From Udeniomyces pyricola (lineage: Eukaryota; Basidiomycota; Tremellomycetes; Cystofilobasidiales; Mrakiaceae): 64,000 nucleotides of DNA. The translations under genes were made by a program, and so were the position numbers. Shown here one piece after another: positions 24,728 to 36,960 of the stretch. Location of the stretch: positions 751,835 through 815,834 of the forward strand of contig BCIK01000007.1 in the NCBI GenBank assembly GCA_039545295.1, written 5' to 3'. Within the stretch, counting starts at the first letter, position 1. Each line of letters opens with the position of its first letter. The notes under the pieces are model-generated. The model was not told the origin of the DNA. It searched no databases and saw nothing but the letters and a program-made list of their open reading frames with translations.

Positions 24728-26735
24728 ATGGTGATGGAAGCGGCTCTACAGGCTCAACTTTCTGTCGACGCGTGCTGTGTACATTTCGCCCGATTCTCAA
24801 ATGATTCCAGCGCCAACTTCCAGCGCCCCCCGTATCAGCAACCACATTGTCCCGATCGAATGGGACCTCAGCCTCTCGACCCGACAGCCCCTGCCTTCAC
24901 CCCTACCTCCGTTCGAGCCAAAGGATCACATTCTATTCCCATCTATATCACGACAGCACGCGAACATGATTTCGATGATAGTAGCTGTAGCTCGGGCTCC
25001 ATGACCCCCACGTCCGACTTCCTCCCACCGCACCTTTTCCAAGTTGAACGATCCAAACGACAATCTCCCAGACCACCTAAACCCGTCATGTGTCAGCTGT
25101 TCAACAAGCCGGGATCGTGTCGCTTCGGGGACAAGTGCCGTTTCGTGCATGGTCCGTGCGGATGTTACCCGGTCTGGCCGGTTGGAATCTCTCAGCTGCG
25201 GGACGGACGGCTGATCACGGATCTGTAAACTCTTTTGCTTCACACTTTACCTGGCCCTCCTGCTTTGGACGTGGGTGTCGAACTCAGCAGAAGCTCCTGG
25301 GTCCATCGGTCCACCACATGCAGGTGCCAATCAACGCTCTCGGATCTTGTGTCACCTCAGAAAGAAAGTAACAGAGGTCGAACTTCGAGAGGCAAAGAGC
25401 AGTAAACCTCGAAATGTTATATGCCGTTACTATCGAGAAGGTACGTATCGTACCCCTATAACCCTGTGGGTGATGGAATTGACTTTCAATCTTCCATTTT
25501 TAGATCATCAAACAAAGATTACTGATGGATGACGCTGGATTCATGGTTGTGTCTGCCCTTCTGATTATGGTTCTCACAATCTCAAGGCTACTGCAAGAAG
25601 GGTAACTCTTGTTCATATAGACACAAGCGTACCGATGTCCTCAACAGCTTGGAAGAGGGCGCCGACGTATGTGGCATCTGCCTTGAGCCTCCCGAACACT
25701 ACGGCGTCTTGGTGGACTGCATGCATGTCTTTTGCCTGAGCTGCATCCGAGACTGGAGAGGCAGGCATCCTGCCGAATCTCGTGCTGACCAAGATGAGGC
25801 TCTGAAAAGCCATAACAAAACGTGTACGTTGACTCGTTGCGAGGTCCGCTTGCTATTGCTGATCTATCGCGTCCAGATCTTACTCACATTCGCATGGTCA
25901 ACTCCCCTCAGGTCCACTCTGCCGTCGCGACTCGCCTTATGTCATGCCTGCATCATTCTTTCCCGACGGAGAATCACTCAAGCACTACATGATGTTCCTG
26001 TATGAGCGTCATCTCCAGACGATCCCATGCCGGTGAGTAAAACTCCTAGGTCATCATACTGGCCATGGACGCGACCGGTTTGGATAAGCTAGATCATAAA
26101 CGCCTGCAAGACGTACTTGCTCATGCACAGGTTTCATTTTACCGGCATCATTCCTTTCTTGCAATCTACAACTGTTGGTTCTGTACATGCAGATACTTGA
26201 GAGAATCATACAAACCGGACAAACCAGACAGCAAGCCATTCTGTCCATATGGAGATCACTGGTCAGTTCCTCATCGGTGACGTCTCACTTAGCTCATCTT
26301 GGAGTCCTTATGACTCATATCGATTCCTTTTACGAATGGATGTCGTATAGCTTGTATCACCACCGTCGACCACCACACTACAACGAAAAATACATCTTTG
26401 GCACCCTATTCCCTGAAAACCTCAAGGACCACAAACAACGTCTCCCATTGCAGCCTTTTCATCGATGGAGCCAATCCGGTTGGCGAACGGTTGAACCGAT
26501 TCGTCGAGCCGGAACCAAGCTCAGTGAGGGACGAAGTGAACTGGGTAAGACTGAGAGCGAGATAGACTCGGATGAGGACGTGGCGTCGATCTCAGGGACG
26601 TCGGTCCATGCACAGGTCGACCTGGACGAGGAAACAGCTCGGGCGATGCTGGTGCGGATTGACCCTGAGATGGTGCACCACTTCGACGCTTTGAGGTCAT
26701 GGGGATTGAGTCTGTCTGGAGCGGATGATGATTGA
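24728..26735 (+). CDS. Makorin-type CCCH / RING E3 ubiquitin ligase
   Basis: Predicted RNA-binding ubiquitin ligase. Domain order seen: CCCH finger 1 (CQLFNKPGSCRFGDKCRFVH, about 25090-25150); CCCH finger 2 split by an intron (CRYYREG joined to YCKKGNSCSYRH); a C3HC4 RING starting CGICLEPPEHYG, with DCMHVFCLSC and CPLCRRDS, the CPLC cysteine being split T|GT across an intron; then a C-terminal CCCH-like finger (CRYLRESYKPDKPDSKPF joined to CPYGDHCLYHH). This is the makorin arrangement of two fingers, RING, one finger. All eight RING zinc ligands are present. The C-terminal 110 residues are acidic and end LSGADDD-stop. The N-terminal 120 residues are Pro/Ser-rich. The ATG at 24728 is the first in frame; a second in-frame ATG lies near 24860. 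Confidence 0.85.
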
Positions 26736-27778
26736 CTCGATGGGTTGGTACTTCGTTGAGACATCTCCTGTTGCTGTACGTCGAGTTCTTACTTTGTTGA
26801 GTGACTTATAGTCTGTTCTTGGTTGTGATCAGGATTCATCTCTTCGTGATCACAAGGAAGGGTGATACGTTAGGTGTTAGTCCGTCGATGCCGAAATCAT
26901 CCGGTGCAGCGGACCAACGCGAGCCGCAAAACCTTCAATCTAGCTGGCGGAAAACAAAGAAGTCTCAATCGTCAATACACGGTCGTCACTGGAGGCTCAT
27001 AAGATGGTTAGTACTGACTCATTAGTATGAACTCAAGCAAAGGGACTTTCACGGGCCGAGTTACACGTATCACGATATTGTAGACCGCATCGTCGCGCAC
27101 CAGCGTTTGATAAATTGATTCGATTGCATATATGTGTATATTTCCATGTTGCCTGCCTCACTTGAAGCGACTGATAATCTACGTCTCAGATCATATCTCC
27201 AACTGGTCTGATTTCCGCCAGCCTATCATGCATATCATGCACCACGACGTACGTACTATGTACTCGGCCCAGTACGCATCGCCCCTACATGATTAAGTCT
27301 TCTGTCTCGACTGATACGCATACGTAAATGTATAACATCGACGCGATCGAGAGTCGATCCTCGGACGTTTTGACGTGCAGGTCACGTTGGTCACCAGTCG
27401 ATGCGAGCTTAGCAGGATTTCGTTAGTGAACCGATCAATGATGACATCATTGTACAAATCACGCACCAGAATGATACCACATCCGGCCCGGGCCGCCTTT
27501 AGTCTATAGTCTGCGACGAGCAGACGTGTGCCGCGTGCCTGCAGGTGATCATTTGTTTGATGGTCGACATCGGGGAGCGCCGGACCTTTCGGCGACTGCT
27601 TGCTCCACTGCGCCATCGCTCAAACGATCTCAAGATCTCAGACCACATAAACCTCAGAGCCCATATTCGTTTCCTTCGTCATCGGCAGAAGCCACCCTAA
27701 AATCGAGTTTCAACATATGCTTCCTCCGCTAAACACCCACGTTCCCATCCTCGACTCTACGCATACAGTTTCCGAGCT
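26736..27778. other. Intergenic region, no gene seen
   Basis: About 1 kb separates the makorin gene from the secreted hydrolase. Open frames here are short and lack domains. Short dyads such as CGTACGTACTATGTAC near 27247-27262 occur, and the sequence becomes CT-rich just before the next start. Confidence 0.5.
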
Positions 27779-29846
27779 ATGCTACCCCTCGCCGTTGCTA
27801 CACTTGCAGCCCTCTCCGTGACCGCATCGCCTCTTGCTCCCAGGTGGCTTCCTGGCTACGATACCTCTCGTCTCGGACCTTCCAATGCGGACTGTTACCG
27901 TCAGGAATACTACCTCGAGGGTATCGCGTCTAACAATACGGTCTTCATAACTGGTGAGTTTGTCTTCCTTCGGTGAGGATGCTCTTGCGCAGCTAAACAC
28001 TGATCACCAAACCACCTTGGGTTTGACTATGATGTTTTCGGTCACCTCAGCGGACTCCCAGGCCAACGAGACGGTCCTCACCCAGTACACGCAGCTCTTC
28101 GTCTCCTCCCTGCCGGCAGCAAATAATTTCACTGAGGCGAGTCGCACTGAATTCGACCATCAGTATGCGCACGACAGCAATCTATTCCGCTTACCTGTCA
28201 ATATCTGGGCTTTTCATCCTACAGACGTTCACCTCGCCTACCAACCAAATCATCAACAACACATACGCCATCTCTGGTACGATCTGCTATCCGAAATACA
28301 ACAAGGTCGAGGGTGTCATTCAACTGCTCGTTCACGGAATTGGATTCGACTCTAGCTATGTAAGCAGGAAGAGCCCGCTCTCTCTCGATTTCTGTTTTCG
28401 GATTGATGCGATGCGATGCCTAGGTATATCATGTCAGATTGGCTGATATGCACGTACAATCTATGCAATATGGCCTGTCAATATTAGTGGGATTTTGCGA
28501 TTCCCAGCGCTGGCAACGATGACTACTCATATGTGTCCGCAGCAGCAACAGCTGGATACACCACGTTTCGATACGATCGGCTCGGTACTGGAAATTCGGA
28601 ACATCCTAAAGAGTACATCTCCTTACTTGACCTTCCATCGTGTCGTCAAACATGATGAGATGATTTGCTAACTTCCGGGCTTTCTCTTCCTCGGCATATT
28701 TTCTTTTGGTCCACAGTGCGTATAATGTCGTCCAAGGAGCAACGGACCTGGCCATTCTCGTCCGATTCGCCGCCATGATCAGGAACGGAGCCCTCGATGG
28801 TACCCAGTACTCCAAGGTCCTCGGCATCGGTCACAGTTATGGTTCCGTACAAATGAACGCTCTCACTGCTCAGGTACCGGATGCCGTCGATGCCGTCATC
28901 CTGCAGGGTTTCTCGGCGAACACCTCAGGGGTCTCGTTGTGTGCGTCAAGATAGATCCTCGGACTTTTCCTGTTTATCTATCTGCATCGCCTTTCGGCAT
29001 GCCCTTTGCTGATCAGCCTCTTCTTTGGCGTCCTGATATGAATTTGTTTTCATCCAGATGAATCGTCAGCGTCTTACAGGACTGCGACGCTAGTGTTTCC
29101 TGAGCGTTTCCCCTCATCGCAGGAACTTCCCAATGCATACCTGGCTACTGCTACAGTTCGTTCGCGTCATATCTTATTGGACGTCCCACCATAATGAAAG
29201 CACTTCTAAACTGACAAATATCTTTATTCCTGTACAACTCGTTCTTAGCCCTCATCAAACCAGCTGAACTTCTTCTTTTGGCCCTACTATTCCAACGAGG
29301 CCTTTGCGCAAGCCCGTGCGACTGAGCAACCCGTCACTCAAGGTGTTCTCTTCACCTTTGGAGGGCTCCCGGGACCTGCTTCGGAATACTCTGGCAAGGT
29401 TCTTGTGGCGACGGGCGATAAAGACTACATCTTTTGTGTGACAAATTGTTATGCCGTCCCCGAGGGCTCGACTCGAGCAAACATACTTGTCAGTCAAGCG
29501 TGTTTACTGACGAATGAATGAGGTTGAGGTATACCTACAACGTAGACAGATTGAGTTCTGATGACTTTCTTCCCTCTTCGCTTCATTTCTTGTTCCTAGG
29601 AATACGTGAAGGATCTATATCCTTCTGTCGACGATGCTTCTTTCTCGACTTATATTCCTGCCAACACGGGTCATGCAGTCAACCAGTCAGTGCTTGTCAT
29701 CGTTGACATCCTTGATACCTTTCCCAACGCCCATCGGTGTTTTCTTCCAACTGATCATGATACTGCTTTGTGTCCTTCATTTTAGACATTACTCGGCTCC
29801 CGAGACGTACGCCGCCATGATTGCGTGGGCTCAGGCCAACCTCTAA
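27779..29846 (+). CDS. Secreted alpha/beta-hydrolase family protein
   Basis: The start MLPLAVATLAALSVTASPLA is a clear signal peptide with a plausible cleavage after TASP/LA. The mature protein has an N-terminal domain with several N-x-S/T sequons, then an alpha/beta-hydrolase core: VIQLLVHGIGFDSSYWDF (oxyanion-hole HG), GYTTFRYDRLGTGNSEHP, the nucleophile elbow GIGHSYGSVQMNAL, KVLVATGDKDYIFC containing the acid-strand Asp, and NTGHAVNQHYSAPETYAAM with the catalytic His. Ser, Asp and His are therefore all present. At least seven introns break it. It resembles fungal secreted hydrolases related to prolyl-aminopeptidase or esterase folds, but the substrate cannot be told. The stop is TAA at 29844-29846. 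Confidence 0.8.
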
Positions 29847-30722
29847 GATCCTTGCCTTCCTTTTCTTCTGTGATCTCTTCTCTCTATCCTGAATACGTTG
29901 TGTTCCCAAGCAAGTTCTTGTCTCCCTTCGATGCCTCCCCTCTCTAACATGTTCTCCACTCTTCGGTGTTTGTGAGATCGATTTATCCGCACTTTCCATC
30001 ATGAACATGTTTCTCCCCAAGCTGTACCAAATCTTAGCTACTTGGAGTTGTTTCTTTCTTAATTTTTAGCTGTCATATCTGTAGTCATGTAGCTGTGGAA
30101 TGTATCTCGATGATGGCTTATGTATACCTGCCTATATCTCACTGCAAACGGAGGCGGCTTGTATCAGAATGTCAACTGCATGACGAGACAATATATGTAT
30201 GCCAGGCTGTATATAGTAGTCTAGCCGAGGCCCTAGACGACGAAAATAAATACAGATCTGGGGATCGGATAGTATATAAAGCGCGACGACCAATTGTATC
30301 TTGGAGTGAAGGTCTGCATCATTTTCAATTGGATCAATTGTCATGCTAGTGATCTGCTGCTGACGACTGAGAACTGCTGCAAGCGGCAGGCGATTGAGCC
30401 CGTAGTCGAATCAGGTATCCAGCTAGGACAACGCACAACAGTGCCAGAGGGTAGTAGTTGTAAATCATCGGTTCATCAGTCCTAGATAGCTTTATATGAA
30501 CGGTCCGTGTGCAAAGTTCCACGAGGCGCACATGGTTGAACCTGGTTGGACAGCCGGGACTGGTGGCCGGATGAATGAGTTGCCGGGCGGAGTTAGACGT
30601 TAGACGTTGGACATGATCTTGATCATCTTCTTTCTTACTTGAGTTGACTCAGCCGCCTTCACCACCTACCCTTGTTCATTTCGCCTCCCTCGTCTTCCTC
30701 TTCGACCCGGCATTCTCGCCCT
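29847..30722. other. Intergenic region with TATA-like element
   Basis: Holds the 3' flank of the hydrolase and the promoter of the kinase. A TATATAAAG element lies near 30272, about 450 nt before the kinase start, so a long leader or another start site would be needed. No gene domain is seen. Confidence 0.5.
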
Positions 30723-33287
30723 AATGCCATCGATAGCTCATTTCCTTCATGCCTTCTCCAACCAACCAGCCTCCCACATCAAGAAACGCGAGCAAGTTCT
30801 CATTCTTTTCCCCTCCTGCCGCTCGCGTTTGCTTCCGCCCGCTCAGAGTCAGAATGCTTACCCGAACTTCTCCGGATCGACTCTCCTCGATTGATCTTTT
30901 CTTGCCCTACTATCCCCTGGTCGTTTACCTTTTTGATCTCCCTTCCTCCTACCTATGTCTTTCATATGCATCACCAACCTCGACTTCGTCGATTCCATCT
31001 TTGTAACCCTCATTCGTTGATCTCTTGGGCCACTGCAGGTACAAGTTCCTTGACTGCCCTCCACTTGGTACCGGAGGCTACGCCGTTGTCAAGCTCGCCA
31101 AGTGGAAGACCCACGGCGATCGTGAAGTGGCCGTCAAGGTCGTCCGCAAAACGGCCATCGTCGATAAGGAAAAGTACTTGAGGATTCTTCATGCGTGAGT
31201 GACTGTTTGGACACTGTCCCGTGGCAAGAGCGCGCAGGGATGATGCCGACGAGAGTACCAGAGCTGGCATTGAGCCAGAGATTGAAGGGGTTGGCCGAAT
31301 TTGAACCTGGACCTCCTGATCACTGACAAAAAGGACCTTTCTCAAAACAATGCTTATAGTGGCTGGGGTCATGCATTGGAGCAGAGGCATCCACATATCT
31401 GTTCGTCCCGCGCTACCCTCGTCTTTCCTCAGTGGCGCTCTCCACGCATGGACGTGCTCCGGTCCTAGCCGAGATGGTACCTGACCGCATGTCCTCTACT
31501 GCTCCACCATCTTCATTGCAATGCTTCTCTCCTCTCAGGTCCACTCCTAGAGTGAGTAAGAGGGCTCGGTCGGATTCATCACTCATTTTTGGCTCTGACC
31601 CTCGCTGATCCCTAATCTCATGCCGTCTACGAACAGCTGGTTCGAGTCATCCAATCATTGTAAGGCATCCGTCATCCTCGCCACTCTGCAATCCTACCAG
31701 CATATACTGATACCCGTTCCGCTTTGACCTCGCAGATTACCTTACGTTCCCTTTGATGAGTGGTGGCGAGCTTCTGGAAAAGATCCTGGATAAAGGCCGA
31801 TTCTCGGAAGAAGAGGCTAGGCGGGCACTCTTGGTCATCCTGGTCGGTCCGACATTCCTTTCATGCTCGTATAGTTTGACTGAAGGATTCTTGCGGCATG
31901 GAAAACTGACGTAGCGTCTTCCTCAGGATACGGTGACATACATCCATCATCAGGTACAGCTCTGATTCTTGACTCGATAGGATCACTTCGAAGGCAGTTT
32001 GCTAATGGCTGTTTGGAGATGGGTTCGACGTATAGGGCATCATCCATAGGGACCTCAAGGCAGAGAACTTTCTGTATAGAACCAAGCACAGCGAAATCGA
32101 CGATCTCTTCCTCATAGACTTCGGTATAGCTCGCGTGCGTCCTTTGACAGAATTTGTAGAGCACCTTGGTTTCGAAGCAACGACAGGGAGGCAAAGGGGA
32201 AGAGTCCGAGAAGAATGGTTTGAAACCAGCTTTCTAATCGTGTTCATCTTCTACCATTCAGATTCTTACACCAGACGCCAACTCGGACGACAAGGACCCA
32301 AAAATCGAGCGAGAAGTTTCGGGCACTCCCGGTTATGCTGCTCCAGAGATCTTCCTCAAGACGGGTGGGTGCCTGATCGTTTTCTGCTGCTTGTACACGC
32401 TACGATATCTGCCACAGGAGATGCTGATTACTCAATCACCCTTTTATGCTACATTCGTGGTAGGATATGGCAAGAACAGTGATTGCTTCAGGTAAAACAT
32501 CGCTGCCCTCTGGAAGTGCGACGACGGCCGCCTTCTGCTCTCCAGGTATGCTGACATTCATGACCGATGCGATCCTCTGCCTCCAGTGTCGGTGTCGTAG
32601 GCTATGCACTCCTCTGTGGATCATCTCCTTGGGATGCTCGGGATCCTTGGGAGCTTGTCCAAGAGACGATCAAAATGAAAACTGTCAACTTTGCTGGCCG
32701 CAAGTTCACTGGCGTCTCGGAGCAGGCCAAAGAATTCATTTGCTGGCTAATGACGCCTGACCCCAATCAGCGACCGTCCTCGGAGCAAGCGTTGCGTCAT
32801 CCAGTATGTCCTCATGTCTGCCTTTCATCTTCCTTGGGGTCGACCCTCCATCCTTGCCTTTCGTGGGTTCGAAAACAAGAGGTCGCGCCTTGGCTGACGA
32901 TGGCACAACCCATGATGTGTCGGTTTACTTTCCTTCAGTGGCTTAACACGCCTCGAGGCCCAGCCTCTCGTCCTCCAACAAGACCGTCATCGCCCAACTT
33001 TGAACATGGAGAAGGACCAGGTATGACTTGGCTCTCTTTTCTGCTCGTGGACTGCAGTCGCTTGTCTACTTTACGTGTGGTCTTATCATGGTCAGAACCT
33101 GATTCCATCTTTTCTCCTCAAACCTCACTTAACCTTTTCATCTCACCCGTGACCGTATGCCGGCTCATCAGCGCGATATCCGCCTGTGGATCCACATCAC
33201 CCCATAGAGGTTCTTCGACGACAAGATACTCTGCGACCGGCAGATCTCGAGATGTCCGAACTGGAACGCCGTCTTACCAGGGAGTGA
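30723..33287 (+). CDS. Ser/Thr protein kinase, CaMK group
   Basis: A complete kinase catalytic domain is split by many introns. Visible: glycine loop PPLGTGGYAVVKLA and VAVKVVRK with the catalytic Lys (about 31040-31190); SGGELLEKILDKGRFSEEEA; HRDLKAEN catalytic loop; LIDFGIARILTPD (DFG Asp present); SGTPGYAAPEIF activation-segment end; YGKNSDCF joined to SVGVVGYALLCGSSPWDA; and DPNQRPSSEQALRHP closing subdomain XI. These lobe features and the LLCGSSPW style fit the CaMK group. The C-terminal tail (WLNTPRGPASRPP and LEMSELERRLTRE-stop) is short, without an obvious calmodulin-binding helix. The start at 30723 gives MPSIAHFLHAFSNQPASHIK, typical of fungal kinases of this group, but I could not find the donor joining it in frame to the glycine-loop exon; an ATG at 30749 is the alternative. 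Confidence 0.78.
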
Positions 33288-33868
33288 CGATGTCGCCTTT
33301 TTTTTTCACTCTTCCATCCTGCTCTTCGTAGCAACTGCCCTTTTTGTCATGTTTCCCTTGCTATTTTTTTACTTCAGCGTGCCTTGTTCAAACACAAACG
33401 TCCATTTCTCCACCTCTGCTTTTGTTCCTCTTTTGTCTCCTTTCTTGTCACACGAATACGTCCACGATCTCATGACCCCTTGGCCCACCTCTCTCTTCTG
33501 GGTTTCGCTATCGTACTTTCAGATCAAGGATCACTAATCAGATATCTAAGGCAGTTCAGTAACAAAACTGCGAATTTTGAGGGGTTGGTCGATAGTCCAC
33601 TTGGTCGCTTGCCAAGTGATGATTGCAGCAGACACATGAGGTGGCCCGTCTGATCGATTCATATTGATTATACGATCGTTCTTGGTCATGCAGTCCGGTC
33701 AACTCCGAAGTCGAGGTTGTTCGTCACGCGTCACAACCGATCAAACCTGGATCAACCTGTAACTACCAACGTTCAGCCGCTCTAGAATCTCAGTCCGCAC
33801 GAGACAATCATCACATCCTTTCTATCTTTGCTCTTTTTCCTTACCATATCTCTCTACAACTTCACGAC
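33288..33868. other. Intergenic region, no gene seen
   Basis: Contains a T run near 33299-33307 just after the kinase stop, then CT-rich sequence, and a CT/AT-rich leader before the epoxide hydrolase start. Plus-strand open frames here have biased Phe/Leu/Ser composition and no motif. Confidence 0.55.
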
Positions 33869-34865
33869 ATGACGACGACTTTCGACCGAATTCCTTCCAG
33901 TGCACTCCTCGAGCCAACGCGCTTCACTGTCGACATCCCTCAGCAGTCGATCGAAGATCTCTCGACGCTCCTCAAGCTTTCGCCTCTGGCCCGACCCAAC
34001 TTTGAATCTGCTCAAGAAGAAAGTCAATTTGGCAGCAAGTTTGGTGTTAGTCACGCTTGGATGGACAAGGCTCTTAAAGAGTGGAAGGAAAACTTTGACT
34101 GGTAAGCCTTGGAATAAAATTATGAGACGAGCATCTGCAGATGTCCGCGTGCAGTTGTTCGCGACTGGCTGCCCGTTTCCTCTCAAAGACGCGATCACAG
34201 GTACCGTTGTGCTGACCAAGCTCCAAAATATTATACACCTTTTGGATGCCTTTAGGCGAGCTCAAGAGAAACACATCAACTCGTTCCCCCACTGGAAGGT
34301 ACCTGTAGAGTCACTCGACATCCATTTTGTCGGCCTGTTTTCGACCAAGCCCGATGCCATTCCCTTGCTTCTTCTCCATGGATGGCCTGGTCAGTTTTTC
34401 AGCTCGCACGGGTTTTTTTTTATATCAAACGTACCCAGAGATGCAGACTCAGAGATGTGTGCACATACTGACATGGATCATCTCGGCTGCCAAAAGGTTC
34501 ATTCCTTGAGTTCTTGCCTATCCTTGCCCATCTCCAAAAGCTCTACCCGGACCCTTCAGCGCTCCCGTACCACATCGTCGTGCCATCTCTGCCTGGTTAT
34601 GCTTTCTCATCGGCACCTCCTATCGATGAGCAATGGAACAAGGAAGACATCGCCAGGGTCTTCAACAAGCTCATGATCGGCCTTGGGTTCGGGCAAGGTT
34701 ATGTCGTTCAGGGAGGAGATCTTGGTTCCTTCATCGCCCGGGCCATGGCCGTCAAACATGACGAATGCAAAGGTTCGAAGTTTGATGTTTGACTATGTTC
34801 TTGTCAAACTTGTCACATGGATCGTCCGTCAACCTCACGTCTCATCCGCCTTTTCTTTCTTTCTT

Positions 34866-34917
<52 letters not shown>

Positions 34918-35940
34918 CGCTCTTTCCATTCAGCCGTCCACCTCAACTTTTGCCACATGGACCCCCCTCCTGGAGCCGATAAAATGAAGCTCTCAGAACT
35001 TGAACAAGCAGGCTTACAGCGAGCTAAAGCTTTCCAGAAGAGCGGCTCTGCCTACGCAGCCGAGCACGCAACGAGACCTGCGTGAGTGTCACTAAGATAA
35101 CTAAGGTTCAATACTGATCGACCATCGCTCGGCTCCAGAAATATTAATACCTTTTCTGCTTGTAAAATACATCCCTGCCGATGATACCAGGACGATTGGT
35201 TTTGCTCTCGCAAGCAGCCCAGTAGCTGCTCTTGCCTGGTGAGTATCAACGTCCTGATCAACATGTTCTCATCATCGGATCTAGATGGTCGCTCCACACC
35301 ATCAGCCCTGGAGACTTACATGTGTCCTTCTTGATCCATGTGATTTACTACTCAGGATCGGTGAAAAGTTCATCGCCTGGTCGCATGTAACTCCGCCCCT
35401 GACCACGATCCTCGAGTCAGTCTCTTTGTACTGGCATACCCAAAGCATCGCCACTTCCCTTTGGCCATATCGAACTGTAGGTCACCAAAACGTCCTCCTG
35501 TTACTTTGACGTTCTGTTCTTGCTGCCAAGCTCGAGTGACTGAGGCTGTCTATTTAGCTGCGCGACGAGAACTCTGTTCAACCGGGCTTGCCCGAGTGGA
35601 TCATTCAGAAGCCTTTCGGCTACTCATGGTTCCGTTACGAGCTCGCCCCTATCCCTCGAGCCTGGGCGGGAACAACAGGAAACTTGGTATTCTACCGCGA
35701 GCATACCGAGGGGGGTCATTTCGCTGGTGAGTGTCCACAAGACAAACATGTAGAGAGGACTTAATCATGAGGGCCGGTCGATTAAAGTCGAGTTATTCAA
35801 GACTGACGGGATTTGTGATGCCAACCGTTTTTATTCTTCCCTCATCCTTATCAGCTCTCGAGAAGCCTGAAGTTCTTTGGTCTGATCTTGACGAGTTTGT
35901 CACCCAAGTTTGGAAAGAAACCATCCGGTCAAACATCTGA
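33869..35940 (+). CDS. Epoxide hydrolase, microsomal (EHN) type
   Basis: Hydrolyses epoxides to diols by an Asp-ester mechanism. The N-terminal EHN domain begins FDRIPSSALLEPTRFTVDIP and includes ALKEWKENFDW joined to RAQEKHINSFPHWK. The alpha/beta-hydrolase core follows: IPLLLLHGWPG (oxyanion HGWP), VVPSLPGYAFS, YVVQGGDLGSFIAR with the nucleophile Asp, and the catalytic His in REHTEGGHFA near the C terminus. Last exon ALEKPEVLWSDLDEFVTQVW ends at TGA 35940. About eight introns, one containing a 50-nt T run. No N-terminal membrane anchor is seen, unlike mammalian microsomal enzymes, so a soluble enzyme is likely. Length about 400 residues matches fungal and insect relatives. Confidence 0.88.
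34868..34917 (+). repeat. 50-nt T homopolymer in an epoxide hydrolase intron
   Basis: An uninterrupted T run lies in the intron upstream of the exon beginning AVHLNFCHMDP. It sits where a polypyrimidine tract would be, and its length may vary. Confidence 0.9.
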
Positions 35941-36960
35941 GTGGATGTCTCTGGTTCATTGAATCAAATCGGACCCTTCTATAAGAGTAATACAGTGATA
36001 TTCTAAATCACGTACTAGCCATGCGCGCCCAGGCGCAGTCGCGAATTTCACCTTGTTTTACCCTATGCCACTTTCCTCTTGTCGTCTCTGTTCGTTTTGT
36101 CTTTTTTTTTTTTTTTTTTTTATCAATGTAGTGATGATCTTGTTATTGCATGCTACGATGACATTCAAAAGTGCGATCTGAAATATCAAGAAAATGACTG
36201 AACAGCCCTGATTTTGGTCTGTGGCTCGGCCGAGCTGGTACGTACCGCGTTTGTGTTGGATATTTAAAAACAGTCGCGTGTCGATGCAACTGTTGCCGAA
36301 AGAAGGATTATGACGGAGCGCCGGAATGGGAAACTGGATGGAGCGGCTGTAGGGGTGTAGCTTCGAGACAGCTGAGAGGGACATGGATGATGGACCGACA
36401 GGGCTATCTGACAACATCTAGTGCAAGCTGATGGTCCCGATGTGGGTGGAAGGCTGATCGATGACGTTCACTGTTGAGAGTGTGAAGCTACATCTTGGAC
36501 AGACGCATGGCCGGGCAGACGGAGGCTCGAGGGGAAAGCGCGCGTAAGCACGCGTGAAAGAGCAAAGTCAAAGGGAGACAAACTCGAGCTGGTCCGGCGT
36601 GCGTTGGTTCCTCCCTCCTCGTTCTCCCCTGCCTCCTCCTCGTTTGGTGTCTGTCCCCTCAGGCCTCATATCTAGTCGCCTGCAATTCCAACACCCGGCT
36701 CGATAGTTGAAAAGGTCGATCATCGCCTTCTTGAATCCCAGAGCAGCAGCTTGTCCTGGTTCAATCGCACCTCACTTCGCTTCTCTTCCCTCAATCGACG
36801 ATCAAGCCGGTCAACGTCAACGAGACCACGAACTCCAATCCTCGTTCCTCCCATTCGGCAACATCCCTTTACCGTTTCGCCATCAATCCGTCACCCTTGC
36901 CTCCCCTTCTCAAGCCATTGATCGACTCGGGACATCTGATTTCGTCGCATTCGTCGAGCA
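35941..36960. other. Intergenic region before the giant protein gene
   Basis: Contains an 18-nt T run at about 36103-36121, a minus-strand low-complexity open frame I do not believe, an ACGCGT at 36550-36555, and a CT-rich leader from about 36600 typical of starts in this window. No gene seen. Confidence 0.55.

Noticed and set aside
24680..24760. GCCGAGCGGTTGATC stretch resembling a tRNA-Ser/Leu D-arm
   Set aside because: No T-arm consensus, anticodon stem or acceptor stem pairing follows at the right distance.
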